Below, in pieces: positions 48,402-56,984 of a stretch of DNA of 64,000 bases (the stretch's first letter is position 1; the number at the start of each line of letters is the position of its first letter). This DNA is from DASSUW01 sp963789005 (GTDB taxonomy: Bacteria; Actinomycetota; Thermoleophilia; Solirubrobacterales; Solirubrobacteraceae), in NCBI GenBank assembly GCA_963789005.1, contig CAWBIZ010000002.1:186001-250000 (forward strand). The letters run 5' to 3'. The position numbers and the translations under genes were made by a program. The notes beneath the pieces are model-generated. The model did not search any database. It was not told the DNA's origin and was given only the letters and a program-made list of their open reading frames with translations.

Positions 48402-49765
48402 GCGACCGGCGAGCGGCGCAGCACGATCGCCGCGGTGTCGTCGCCGAGGCTGTCGGCGACGGCGCCGATATCGGCCAGCAGGCGCTCGGCGCACGGGACG
48501 TCGTGCGCGGCGAGCAGGCGCTCGACGCGGTCGCGGCCGATCCGGGTCCCGTCCACGCGCGCGTCCTCGAGCCCGTCGGTGAACAGGCAGACGGACGCGC
48601 CGTCGGCGAGGTCGACGTGGTACTCGGGCCAGACCTCGCTGACGCCGAGCCCGATCGGGGGCGCGGGCGTCTCGTCGTCGGGGTCATACGGCGTGCCGAG
48701 CACGATCGGCGGCGGGTGGCCGGCCTTGGCGTACGTCAGGCGCCCGCCCTCGAGGTCGTAGACGGCGGCGATCACGGTCACGAAGTGCGGACGCAGGTCG
48801 CGCGCGAGCAGGCGGTCGGCGTGCGCCAGCGCCTCGCCGACGGGATGGCCGTCGGCGAGCAGCGTGCGGAGCGTGAAGCGGGCGAGCGCGGCGTGGCGCA
48901 GCGACGCGCGGCCGTGCCCGGAGACGTCGCCCAGCAGCACGCCGACGCGCCCGTCCTCGAGCGCGAACACGTCGTAGAAGTCGCCCCCGGCTCCCGGCCC
49001 GTCGGCCGGGCGGTAGGCGGCGCTGACCGTCAGGCCGTCGAGGTCCTCCGGGACCGGCGGGAGCAGCGCGCCGGAGAGCAGCCCGATGTCGTCGAGCAGC
49101 GTCGCCCGCTGGCGCTCGAGCGCCGCGCGCTTACGGGACTGCCAGAACGCGCTCCCGGCCAGCCAGAGGGCGAGCAGCGCCAGGATGGCGAGCGCCCACA
49201 AGACCCCGGCGGGCAGCGCCTCCGCCAGCTCGACGAGCTCGTCGGCCAGGCGCTCGGTGCGGCCCGGAGGCTCCGGCGCGGCCGCCGCGGTCACCGGGAC
49301 GGCCTGCACGGCGCGCACACGGTCGGGGGCGGCGGTGCGTGCCGCGCGCGGCGTGCGCTGGGCCGGGCGGCCGCCGCTGGTCCGCGGGCGGGCAGCGGCA
49401 CGCTGGCGCCGGGGAGCCGTCTGCCGCGCGGTGGTGGGCGTGCGCGGGGAGCCGGTCACCGGCGCGGGCGGAGCCGCGGACGACGGCGCGGCCGCGGCAG
49501 GCTCCGGGGAGCCGCCCCCGCTCGGCGTGGCGGGGACCTCCGGCGTGTCGACCGGGGGCGCGGGCGGGTCGGGCAGCTGCGGCAGCGCGGGGACGTCCGG
49601 AACCGCGGGCACCTGCGGGATCTCGACCGCCGGGTCGACCGGGAGCTGCGGGAGCTGGGAGGCGCCCGCCGGATCGACCGGGAGCTGCGGGAGCTCGGCA
49701 GCCACGGCCGCCGGGGCGGCGATCAGCGCCGCCCCGAGCACTGCGGTGATCGCCGTCCAACGCAT
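48371..49765 (-). CDS. Membrane-anchored SpoIIE/PP2C phosphatase with proline-rich ectodomain
   Basis: A 464-aa protein. A signal peptide (ends PAAVAAE) is followed by about 150 residues rich in Pro, Ala, Arg and Thr, with LPQLPVDPA twice and further VPxVPxxP units. One membrane helix follows (about 185-205), then a SpoIIE-type Ser/Thr phosphatase (about 230-455) with metal residues in GGDFYDVF, GDVSGHGRASLRHAA, FTDGLEDA and GDDTAAIVLR. It should dephosphorylate anti-sigma antagonists or similar in response to an extracellular cue. No partner genes (anti-sigma factor, STAS) are nearby. Confidence 0.85.
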   Translation of the reverse strand: MRWTAITAVLGAALIAAPAAVAAELPQLPVDPAGASQLPQLPVDPAVEIPQVPAVPDVPALPQLPDPPAPPVDTPEVPATPSGGGSPEPAAAAPSSAAPPAPVTGSPRTPTTARQTAPRRQRAAARPRTSGGRPAQRTPRAARTAAPDRVRAVQAVPVTAAAAPEPPGRTERLADELVELAEALPAGVLWALAILALLALWLAGSAFWQSRKRAALERQRATLLDDIGLLSGALLPPVPEDLDGLTVSAAYRPADGPGAGGDFYDVFALEDGRVGVLLGDVSGHGRASLRHAALARFTLRTLLADGHPVGEALAHADRLLARDLRPHFVTVIAAVYDLEGGRLTYAKAGHPPPIVLGTPYDPDDETPAPPIGLGVSEVWPEYHVDLADGASVCLFTDGLEDARVDGTRIGRDRVERLLAAHDVPCAERLLADIGAVADSLGDDTAAIVLRRSPVAQAADLTEAT

Positions 49766-49842
49766 CCGTCCAGGGCCTCGCGGTCGGCATCGGCCGGTGC
49801 CGCGCGGCCCTTGACCGCGACGTCAGTTTTCGGACGTGTGCG

Positions 49843-51486
49843 CTAGGGGATGACCGCCTCGGTCAGCGCCTCCTCCGCCTCGGTCGGAGCCGGCAGCGGG
49901 TCGAACGGCATCCGGTCGGGCTGGCAGACGGTGCCCCGTCGCGGCAGCTCGAGCGCAATCACGTAGCGCTCGACGGCCGTCACGACGCACTGGCTCTGCA
50001 CGAGGGCGATGTGCCCGAACGAGTCGAGGGTGAGCAGCCGCGCATTCGCCAGCCGGCGCTGCGTGGAGACGGCGTCCTCGTACGGCGTCGCCGGATCGCC
50101 GAGCCGGTTGGCGACCAGCAGCACCGGGTTGGCCGTCTCGCGGTCCCAGGGACCGGCGTAGCGGTCGGGGTCGCGCACCGGCCAGCTGGCGCACGGGAGC
50201 GAGCCGTAGACCCAGGCGGAGCCGAAGTACGGCGCCCAGCGATCGGCCAGCCGCGCCCAGAACGGCCACTCCCACGGGTTCGACGGGTTGTTGGAGTCCG
50301 AGCACAGGACGGCGAGCGTCTGCTCGATGCCGAAGTACGGCTCGACCTGCTGCTGGGCCGCCCGCAGCGGCGCCGAGGCCATCAGCCGGCGCACCGGCGC
50401 CCGGCGCAGCCACGCGACGCTGCGGCGGTCCTCGGTGGCGAGCCACAGCTCCTGCAGGATCTCCGCCAGCAGCGGCGAGTTCGCTGGGTCGTAGAGCCCG
50501 CCGAGCGTCAGGTAGACGACGTCCTGGTACGTGATCGCGAACGTCTCGCCGGTCGTCGGGTCGACGAGCTCGACCGGCTCGCGCCGGATGCGGGCGAGCA
50601 GGCGGTCGTACTTGCGCAGCAGGTCCTGCCGGCCCTCGCGGAACGCGCAGCGCTCGTCGCGCCGGCAGGCCTCGAGGAACGTGAGCAGCGCGTCGTAGGC
50701 GCCGAAGAACGAGCCGACGCGGATGTCGAGCGGTGCGCGGCGCTCGAACGGCGTCTCGCCGGTCGTCCACTCGACCGGGTCGATCACGGAGTCGAGCATC
50801 AGCGCTCGCACCCGGCGCGGGAACAGGTTCGCGTACACCGTGCCGAGGTGCGTGCCGTACGAGAAGCCGAGGTAGGAGAGGCTGCGGTCGCCGACCGCCT
50901 GGCGCAGCAGGTCGAGGTCACGCGCCACGTTGGCCGTCCCCATGTGGGCCAGGATCGGCCCGCCGTTGCGAGCGCACGCCGCGCTGCCTGCGATCGAGCG
51001 GGCGATCACGTCGCGCTCCTGCGCGGGCGTGATCGGGAAGGGAGGCGCGAGCAGCTCGAAGCCCTCCTCCGGGGTATCGAAGCAGCGCAGCGGCGTGCTC
51101 TCGCCGACGCCGCGGGGGTCGAAGCCGACCAGGTCGAACCGCTCGTGCAGCAGCTCGGAGAAGGGCGGCGGGATCTTGCCGCCTCCGCCGGGCCCGCCCG
51201 GGTTCCAGAACAGGCTGCCGATGCGCGCGGCCGGGTTCGCGGCCGGCAGGCGGCCGAGCGCGAGCTCGATCTTCGGGCCGTTCGGGCGCCGGTAGGAGAG
51301 CGGCACCCGTGCGGTCGTGCACTGGTATGGGCGCAGGTCCTCGGTCTCGTCCGGCGTCGCGCCGACGCACGGGCCCCAGTTCAGGCGCGGCACGGGCGCG
51401 CCGTTGGTACCCGGGATCTCGGTGGCTGCCGCGGTGCCCGCGGGTACGAGCAACAGCGCTGCGACGAGCGCGACGATGACCTTCAC
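49843..51486 (-). CDS. Secreted alpha/beta-hydrolase, tripeptidyl-aminopeptidase-like
   Basis: A 547-aa exported serine hydrolase of the actinobacterial TAP/proline-iminopeptidase type. Signal peptide ends PAGTAAAT, the oxyanion turn is NPGGPGGGG, the nucleophile is Ser in GFSYGTHLG, Asp is in a region like NRLGDPATPYEDA, and catalytic His is in DSFGHIALVQS. Several cysteines suggest disulfides. It would release N-terminal residues from short peptides outside the cell. GTG start with GAGGAGG 7 nt upstream. It is 54 nt downstream of the carboxylate-amine ligase gene, possibly the last gene of that set. Confidence 0.82.
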   Translation of the reverse strand: MKVIVALVAALLLVPAGTAAATEIPGTNGAPVPRLNWGPCVGATPDETEDLRPYQCTTARVPLSYRRPNGPKIELALGRLPAANPAARIGSLFWNPGGPGGGGKIPPPFSELLHERFDLVGFDPRGVGESTPLRCFDTPEEGFELLAPPFPITPAQERDVIARSIAGSAACARNGGPILAHMGTANVARDLDLLRQAVGDRSLSYLGFSYGTHLGTVYANLFPRRVRALMLDSVIDPVEWTTGETPFERRAPLDIRVGSFFGAYDALLTFLEACRRDERCAFREGRQDLLRKYDRLLARIRREPVELVDPTTGETFAITYQDVVYLTLGGLYDPANSPLLAEILQELWLATEDRRSVAWLRRAPVRRLMASAPLRAAQQQVEPYFGIEQTLAVLCSDSNNPSNPWEWPFWARLADRWAPYFGSAWVYGSLPCASWPVRDPDRYAGPWDRETANPVLLVANRLGDPATPYEDAVSTQRRLANARLLTLDSFGHIALVQSQCVVTAVERYVIALELPRRGTVCQPDRMPFDPLPAPTEAEEALTEAVIP

Positions 51487-51540
51487 GGAAGCCTCCTCGG
51501 TCAGCCTATGTGAGCATCCTCGCCCGCGCCTGGGCGGGGG

Positions 51541-52671
51541 TCAAGCCGCGAGGCTCGACTCGGCGGCTTCGCGCGCGAAGTCGTCGCTGAGCGCCTCGAC
51601 GAGGCCCTCCAGGGTGCCGGCCCGCTCGGCCATCTCGCGCTGCCGTGTCGCGCCCGGAAGCGCCGCCAGCGCGGGCACGTGCCCCAGCTCGGCCACGCAG
51701 TCGAGCTCGCGTGCCGCCGGCGCGCACGCGTCGAGCGCCTCGTCAAGGATGTCCGCGATCGGACGCCGGTGCCAGTGCGGAGCGACCATCAGCTCGCTCG
51801 CCATCCCGTCGCGCGCGGCGATGAAGCGGTTCTCGCTCAGCACCTCGGGCGGGTCGTCGCCGGCTTCGGCCTCGGTCCGCACCAGGCACTGGACGAGCGC
51901 GGCGATCGCCGCGGTGTCCTCGACGCGCGTCTGGGCGTCCATGATCCGCACCTCCAGCGTGCCGAACGCCGGCTGCAGCCGCGCGTCCCACCACAGGAAG
52001 GTCGGCTCCGGGATCGCGTCGCTGCGCAGCAGCACGTCGATCGCCTCGACGTACTCGGCGTAGTCGCGGAAGCGGCGCGGCGGCCCCGTTCGCGGGAAGA
52101 CCTGGAACGCGGGCGTGCGCGCGGAGGCCAGGCCGCTGTCGCGGCCCTGCCAGAACGGCGAGTTGCCCGAGAGCGCGAGCAGCAGCGGCAGCCGCGAGCG
52201 GAGCGCGTTCAGCGCCCGCAGCGCCTGCTCGGGGCCGGGGACGGCGACGTGGACGTGCAGCCCGAAGGTCGGCTCGCGGCGCGCGAGCTCGCGCATCGAG
52301 GCGTGCACGTACTGGTAGCGCGCGCCGGGGGAGACCTCGATGTGCTCCCAGCGCGCCGTCGGATGGGTGCCCGCCACCGCGGCGCGCACCTGGAGCGTCT
52401 CGAGCGTGGCGGCCAGCGCCGTGCGCAGGGCGGCGAGCTCGGCCACGGCGCCGGCGACCGTGTCGTGCGGGGTGGTGGCCAGCTCGAGCGCCGAGCCGTG
52501 CGTCTCGGCCCGCGCGCAGTCGGCGACGTCCTCGGGCAGGCACGCGAGCACGTCCTCGCAGCGCGAGACCGGCAGCCACGACGTGGGCGACAGGAGCATG
52601 ACCTCCTCCTCGATGCCCACGGTCCACGGCGCGGCGGCGGCCTCCTGATTCCAGTCCTCCCAGACGGCCAT
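51541..52671 (-). CDS. Carboxylate-amine ligase of the GCS2/YbdK family
   Basis: A 376-aa gamma-glutamyl-ligase-fold enzyme. Metal and substrate residues appear in WTVGIEEEVMLL, then the conserved blocks FGLHVHVAVPG, LLALSGNSPFWQGRDSGLAS and LEVRIMDAQTRVEDT. Family members form a gamma-peptide bond between glutamate (or another carboxylate) and an amine; YbdK itself has weak glutamate-cysteine ligase activity. The ATG at 52671 is preferred; a GTG at 52689 in frame is possible. It lies between an asparagine-synthetase-like gene (64 nt upstream) and a secreted peptidase, suggesting synthesis of a small gamma-glutamyl product. Confidence 0.83.
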   Translation of the reverse strand: MAVWEDWNQEAAAAPWTVGIEEEVMLLSPTSWLPVSRCEDVLACLPEDVADCARAETHGSALELATTPHDTVAGAVAELAALRTALAATLETLQVRAAVAGTHPTARWEHIEVSPGARYQYVHASMRELARREPTFGLHVHVAVPGPEQALRALNALRSRLPLLLALSGNSPFWQGRDSGLASARTPAFQVFPRTGPPRRFRDYAEYVEAIDVLLRSDAIPEPTFLWWDARLQPAFGTLEVRIMDAQTRVEDTAAIAALVQCLVRTEAEAGDDPPEVLSENRFIAARDGMASELMVAPHWHRRPIADILDEALDACAPAARELDCVAELGHVPALAALPGATRQREMAERAGTLEGLVEALSDDFAREAAESSLAA

Positions 52672-52735
52672 CGCCACAGATTGTCTCACCCCCGGCGAGC
52701 CGGCCTCCTCCGGCGGTACAAATGCGGCCCCCGCG

Positions 52736-54520
52736 CTATCGCCCGGCGGTCGAATCCACCTGCATCTGCAGCCAAAGCTCGAGCAGCGCGAGCTGCCACA
52801 AGGTCGAGCCGTCGAGGTTCGTCCGGTGCTCGTTGGGGTCGGCGAGCATGGCGTCGACCACCGCGGGGCGGAACAGGCCGCGCCCGCGCGCCGCCGCCGA
52901 CGTCAGCGCGTCGCGAACCATCTCCAGCACCGGCCCCTCGAGGTGGGAGAGGGCGGGGACCGGGAAATAGCCCTTCGGCCGGTCGATCACGGCGTCGGGA
53001 ACCACGCCGCGCGCGGCCCGCTTGAGGATCCCCTTGCCCCCCTCCGCGAGCTTGAGCTCGGGTGGGCAGGCGGCGGCGAGCTCCACCAGCTCGTGGTCGA
53101 GGAACGGCGTGCGGGCCTCGAGCCCGTGGGCCATCGTCATGTTGTCGACGCGCTTGACGGGGTCGTCGACGAGCATCACCTCGGCGTCGATCCGCAGCCC
53201 GCGGTCGACCGGGAGCTCGGCTCCCGGGCGGGCGAAGTGCGCGGCGACGAAGGCGTGCGAGGGATCGTCGTCGAGCGCCCACGCGGGCTCCACCAGCGCG
53301 CCGATGCCGGCGTGGTCGCGGTCGAAGAACGCGCCCGCGTAGGTGGCGAGCCCGTCGCCGGGCGCCTCGAGCAGCGGCGGGTACCAGTAGTAGCCGCCGA
53401 ACACCTCGTCCGCGCCCTGGCCCGACTGCACCACCTTGCGCTCGCGGGCGACGGCCTGCGACAGCAGCCAGAACGCCACCGCGTCGTGCGAGACCATCGG
53501 CTCGGACATCGCGCCGATCGCCGCGGGCAGCGCCTCCAGCACCCGCTCGGGCTCGACCCGGATCTGGCGGTGCTCGGTGCCGAACTCGCGCGCCACGAGG
53601 TCCGAGAACGCGAACTCGTCCCCCTCGCGGCCCCCGGCGTCCGGGAAGCCGATCGAGAACGTCGCCAGGCCGCGCTGGCCCTGCTCGGCGAGCAGGGCCA
53701 CGATCAGGCTCGAGTCGAGGCCGCCGGACAGCAGGATCCCGACCGGCACGTCGGCCACCATCCGTCGACGCACGGCGGTGCGCAGGGCGTCGCCGACGGC
53801 GTCCGCCCACTCCTCCGGCGCCCAGTCGCGGTCGCGAGCGAACGGTGGGTCCCACCAGCGCCGCTCGCGCCGCGTGCCGTCCGGCTCGACGACCAGCACG
53901 GTGGCCGGCGCGAGCTTGCGCACACCGCGCAGGATCGTGCGCGGGGCGGGGACGATCGAGTGCCAGCTCAGGTAGTGGTGGAGTGCCACGGGGTCCACGC
54001 GCGTGTCGACGCCCCCGGCGCGCACGAGCGCCGGGAGGGTGGAGGCGGCGCGCAGCCCGCCGCCCGGCAGGTCGGCGAGATACAGCGGCTTGACGCCGAG
54101 CCGGTCGCGCGCGAGCACCACCCGCCCGGTCCGCTCCTCCACGAGGCAGAACGCGAACATCCCCGCGAGCCGCTCGAGCATCTGCTCGCCCCACTGCGCC
54201 CAGCCCTTGAGCAACACCTCGGTGTCGCTCGTCGAGGCGAAGGCGTGGCCGGCGCGCTCGAGCTCGGCGCGCAGCTCGCGGTGGTTGTAGATGCAGCCGT
54301 TGAAGACGACGGCCAGCCCGAGGGCGTCGTCGCGCATCGGCTGGGCGCCGCGCTCGGAGAGGTCGATGATCGCCAGCCGCCGGTGGACGAGGCCGGCGTG
54401 CCCGTTCAGCCAGAGACCGGCGCCGTCAGGGCCACGCGGGGCGAGGGCGGCGCCCATCCGCTCGAGCGCGTCGCGCTCCGGGCGCGCGCCCGGGCGCAGC
54501 TCGAGGCCGAAGCCGCACAC
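52736..54520 (-). CDS. Asparagine-synthetase-like amidotransferase, resembling the N-acetylglutaminylglutamine (NAGGN) type
   Basis: A 594-aa glutamine-hydrolysing amidotransferase. The N-terminal Ntn glutaminase begins MCGF with nucleophile Cys2, and RRLAIIDLS and FNGCIYNHREL are present. The synthetase domain has the ATP loop LLSGGLDSS (263-271) and the conserved block SEPMVSHD followed by VVQSGQGADEVFGGYYWYP. That block and the VDPVALHHYLSWHSIVPAPRTIL stretch (shown in part) recall the amidotransferase of the NAGGN osmolyte pathway rather than plain AsnB; this is from memory. The GTG start lies 1 nt after the class I peptidase stop. Confidence 0.85.
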   Translation of the reverse strand: MCGFGLELRPGARPERDALERMGAALAPRGPDGAGLWLNGHAGLVHRRLAIIDLSERGAQPMRDDALGLAVVFNGCIYNHRELRAELERAGHAFASTSDTEVLLKGWAQWGEQMLERLAGMFAFCLVEERTGRVVLARDRLGVKPLYLADLPGGGLRAASTLPALVRAGGVDTRVDPVALHHYLSWHSIVPAPRTILRGVRKLAPATVLVVEPDGTRRERRWWDPPFARDRDWAPEEWADAVGDALRTAVRRRMVADVPVGILLSGGLDSSLIVALLAEQGQRGLATFSIGFPDAGGREGDEFAFSDLVAREFGTEHRQIRVEPERVLEALPAAIGAMSEPMVSHDAVAFWLLSQAVARERKVVQSGQGADEVFGGYYWYPPLLEAPGDGLATYAGAFFDRDHAGIGALVEPAWALDDDPSHAFVAAHFARPGAELPVDRGLRIDAEVMLVDDPVKRVDNMTMAHGLEARTPFLDHELVELAAACPPELKLAEGGKGILKRAARGVVPDAVIDRPKGYFPVPALSHLEGPVLEMVRDALTSAAARGRGLFRPAVVDAMLADPNEHRTNLDGSTLWQLALLELWLQMQVDSTAGR

Positions 54521-54521
54521 G

Positions 54522-55280
54522 TCACGCGGCCTGCTGCTGCGCCGGGCGCGAGGCGGCGACCAGCGCCTCGAACAGCCGCGCGTGAGCCGGGCCTTCGACC
54601 AGCGTCTCGGCGTGCCACTGGACGCCGAGCAGCAGCCCCGTGCGCGTGTCCTCGATCGCCTCGATCACGCCGTCGGGCGACCACGCGACCGCCCGCAGGT
54701 CGCGGCCGAGCCGGTCGATCGCCTGGTGGTGGAACGAGTTGACCTCGAGCTCGGTGGCGCCGACGATCTCGGCCAGCCGCGACTCCGGCTCGATCCGCAC
54801 GGCGTGCGTCGGCATGCGGCCGGACGCGGTCTGGCGGTGCTCGACCGAGCCGTCGGTCACGTCCGGCAGATGCTGGTGCAGCGTGCCGCCGCGCGCCACG
54901 TTGAGCGTCTGGCAGCCGCGGCAGATCCCGAGGACGGGGAGACCGAAGGCGTCGGCCTGGCGCGCGACCGCGAGCTCGAACGCGTCGAGCGCGGGCTCGA
55001 TCGGCCCGAGGTGGGGGTCGCGGTCGGCGTCGTAGGAGGCCGGGTCGAGATCGGGCCCGCCGGACAGGCAGACGCCCGAGAGCTGCGCGACGAGCGGGGC
55101 GACGGCGTCCGTGTCCAGCGGCGGGAGCACGACCGGCAGGCCGCCCGCGCGCTCGACCGCGCGCGCGTAGACGATTCCGAGCGCCATCTCCGGCTGCGGC
55201 GGGTCGGCCTCGGGGAGCGGCTTGGTGTGCCGCGCGAGCCGCACCTCGGAGGTGGTGACGCCGATCAGGGGTCGGCTCAC
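54522..55280 (-). CDS. Class I glutamine-amidotransferase-like peptidase C26 (gamma-glutamyl hydrolase, PuuD-like)
   Basis: A 252-aa protein of the PuuD/gamma-glutamyl-GABA hydrolase group. Catalytic Cys120 lies in LGICRGCQTLNV and the His/Glu pair at about 223/225 in GVQWHAE. SGGPDLDPASY and the FHHQAID segment are diagnostic. It would cleave (or transfer) a gamma-glutamyl bond. GTG start overlaps the ATP-grasp stop (GTGA), and the asparagine-synthetase-like gene follows with 1 nt between them, so the three are one translational unit. Confidence 0.88.
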   Translation of the reverse strand: MSRPLIGVTTSEVRLARHTKPLPEADPPQPEMALGIVYARAVERAGGLPVVLPPLDTDAVAPLVAQLSGVCLSGGPDLDPASYDADRDPHLGPIEPALDAFELAVARQADAFGLPVLGICRGCQTLNVARGGTLHQHLPDVTDGSVEHRQTASGRMPTHAVRIEPESRLAEIVGATELEVNSFHHQAIDRLGRDLRAVAWSPDGVIEAIEDTRTGLLLGVQWHAETLVEGPAHARLFEALVAASRPAQQQAA

Positions 55281-56614
55281 GCCAGGACCCACGTGTCCTT
55301 GAACCCGCCGTTCTGCGTGGAGTTGACGACGAGCGCCCCCTCGTCGACGGCGTAGCGCGTGAGGCCGCCGGGGAGGACGCGGGGATGGTCGGGGCCGTGC
55401 ATGAAGACGAACGGTCGCAGGTCGACATGACGGGGCGACAGCCGGCCGTCGATCAGCGTGGGGTGGGTCGAGAGATGGACGAGCGGCTGCGCCACCCACT
55501 CGCGCGGCGTCTCGCGCACCCGCTCGCGCAGCGCCTCGACGTCGGCGGGCTCGGCGTGCGGGCAGATCATCACGCCGATGCCGCCGTAGCCCGCGCGCGG
55601 CTTGACGACGAGGTCCGAGAACGTGTCGAGCGCGTGCTCGAGATGGTCGGGGCGCGCCAGGTCGTACGTGGGGACGGAGCGGATCGCCGGCTCCTCGCCC
55701 AGGTAGTAGCGGACGATGTCCTCGACGTACGCGTGCGTGAGCTTGTCGTCGCCGACGCCGGTGCCGAAGACGTTGACGAGCCCGAGCGTGCCGGCGTGCA
55801 GCGGGCCGGCCAGCAGCGCGCCGACCGCCGTGTCGAGCATGTCCTCGTTGGTGCGCCGGTAGACGGCGCTCACGCGCGCGTCCCCATGGCGCAGCACGTC
55901 GCCGTCGACGCGCAGGTCGCCGAGCTCGACGAGCTCGGCGCCGAGCGCACGGGCGGCCCAGGCATGCTCCCAGTGGGCGCTGTTCTGCGGGCCGTCGGTG
56001 AGCACCACCGTCTCGCCGTCGTCTGCCCGGACCGCCTCGAGCGCGCCGCCGAGCAGCGCGGGCAGCTCGTCGAAGGCGCGCGGGCGGTCGGCCTCGGGCA
56101 GCTCGAGCTCGGGCAGCACGGCCGCCCGGGCGGCGACCGCGTACGAGAACCCGCTGGGCGTCATCAGGTTGTCCTCGAGCACCCGGAAGTGGCCCTCGGC
56201 GTCGCGCACGATGTCGAGCCCGGCGACGCCGATCCACTGCCCGCCGGGCGGCGAGACACCCTGCATCGCGGGCTCGTAGTGCTCGGCGGTTTCGATCACG
56301 CGCGCGGGCACGATTCCCGCCTTGACGATCGAGCGCGAGGCGTAGGCGTCGGCCACGAAGGCGTTCAGCGCCTTGACGCGCTGGGCGAGGCCGACCTTCA
56401 CGACCTGCCACTCCTCGGCGGTCAGCACGCGCGGCACGGGGTCGAGCGGCGCGGTTCCGCCGTCCTCGGCCGTGAACCGCACGCCGGACTGGTCGAGCCG
56501 GTCGCGCACGCCATCGACGAGCCGCTCGGGATCCTTGCCGGCGACCGCTGCCAGCGCGGCAGCGGACGCCTCCCGCGGACGGCCGTCGGGATGCAGCGCC
56601 TCGTCGTAGCTCAT
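55277..56614 (-). CDS. Circularly permuted ATP-grasp enzyme (type 2)
   Basis: A 445-aa peptide-ligase-like protein. It has the N-terminal helical start typical of this group (SYDEALHPDGRPRE), RVLEDNLMTPSGFSYAV (metal and ATP residues), VYRRTNEDML, NVFGTGVGDDKL and VVKPRAGYGGIGVMI. The C-terminus is RYAVDEGALVVNSTQNGG. Members are predicted ATP-dependent amide ligases, often in operons with transglutaminases or gamma-glutamyl enzymes. First gene of the minus-strand set; 49 bp separate its ATG from the divergent Rieske-sufB-sufD operon. Confidence 0.85.
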   Translation of the reverse strand: MSYDEALHPDGRPREASAAALAAVAGKDPERLVDGVRDRLDQSGVRFTAEDGGTAPLDPVPRVLTAEEWQVVKVGLAQRVKALNAFVADAYASRSIVKAGIVPARVIETAEHYEPAMQGVSPPGGQWIGVAGLDIVRDAEGHFRVLEDNLMTPSGFSYAVAARAAVLPELELPEADRPRAFDELPALLGGALEAVRADDGETVVLTDGPQNSAHWEHAWAARALGAELVELGDLRVDGDVLRHGDARVSAVYRRTNEDMLDTAVGALLAGPLHAGTLGLVNVFGTGVGDDKLTHAYVEDIVRYYLGEEPAIRSVPTYDLARPDHLEHALDTFSDLVVKPRAGYGGIGVMICPHAEPADVEALRERVRETPREWVAQPLVHLSTHPTLIDGRLSPRHVDLRPFVFMHGPDHPRVLPGGLTRYAVDEGALVVNSTQNGGFKDTWVLA

Positions 56615-56663
56615 CGTGGCGCGAGGCTACCCGGTGGGCGTCCTCTAAACTAAACCCGACCCT

Positions 56664-56984
56664 GTGAGTCGGACTTTGGTCGACATCTGCCCGATCGACG
56701 AGCTCCCCCTCGGCGCCAAGCGCGTCGTCGAGTGGGAGGACGTCGAGATCGGCGTCGTGAACTGCGGAGGCGAGATCCTCGCGATCGAGGACCGCTGCTC
56801 GCACGACGACGGCGATCTGATGGAGGGCGACGTCGACCCCGAGGCGTGTAGCGTCGAGTGCCCGCGCCACGGGTCGGTGTTCGACCTGCGCACCGGAACG
56901 CCCCTGAACCTGCCTGCCTACGTCCCGATCGACACCTTCGCGGTGAAGGTCGAGGACGGGCTGATCAAAGTGGAGGTCGACTGA
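56664..56984 (+). CDS. Rieske 2Fe-2S ferredoxin linked to SUF genes
   Basis: A 106-aa Rieske protein with ligands Cys45 and His47 (DRCSHDDGDL) and Cys66 and His69 (ECPRHGSVFD), as in bacterial ferredoxins of the BphF/NirD type. Actinobacterial suf operons often contain such a gene, and here it immediately precedes sufB (the stop abuts the sufB ATG). It may supply electrons during cluster assembly or act as a cluster carrier. GTG start; the upstream CTAAACTAAACC could be a -10 giving a very short leader. Confidence 0.88.
   Translation: MSRTLVDICPIDELPLGAKRVVEWEDVEIGVVNCGGEILAIEDRCSHDDGDLMEGDVDPEACSVECPRHGSVFDLRTGTPLNLPAYVPIDTFAVKVEDGLIKVEVD

Noticed and set aside
49620..49700. Short tandem DNA repeat (GGGAGCTGCGGGAG-like units)
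   Set aside because: It is the coding repeat of the LPQLPVDPA segment of the SpoIIE protein, not an independent DNA repeat.
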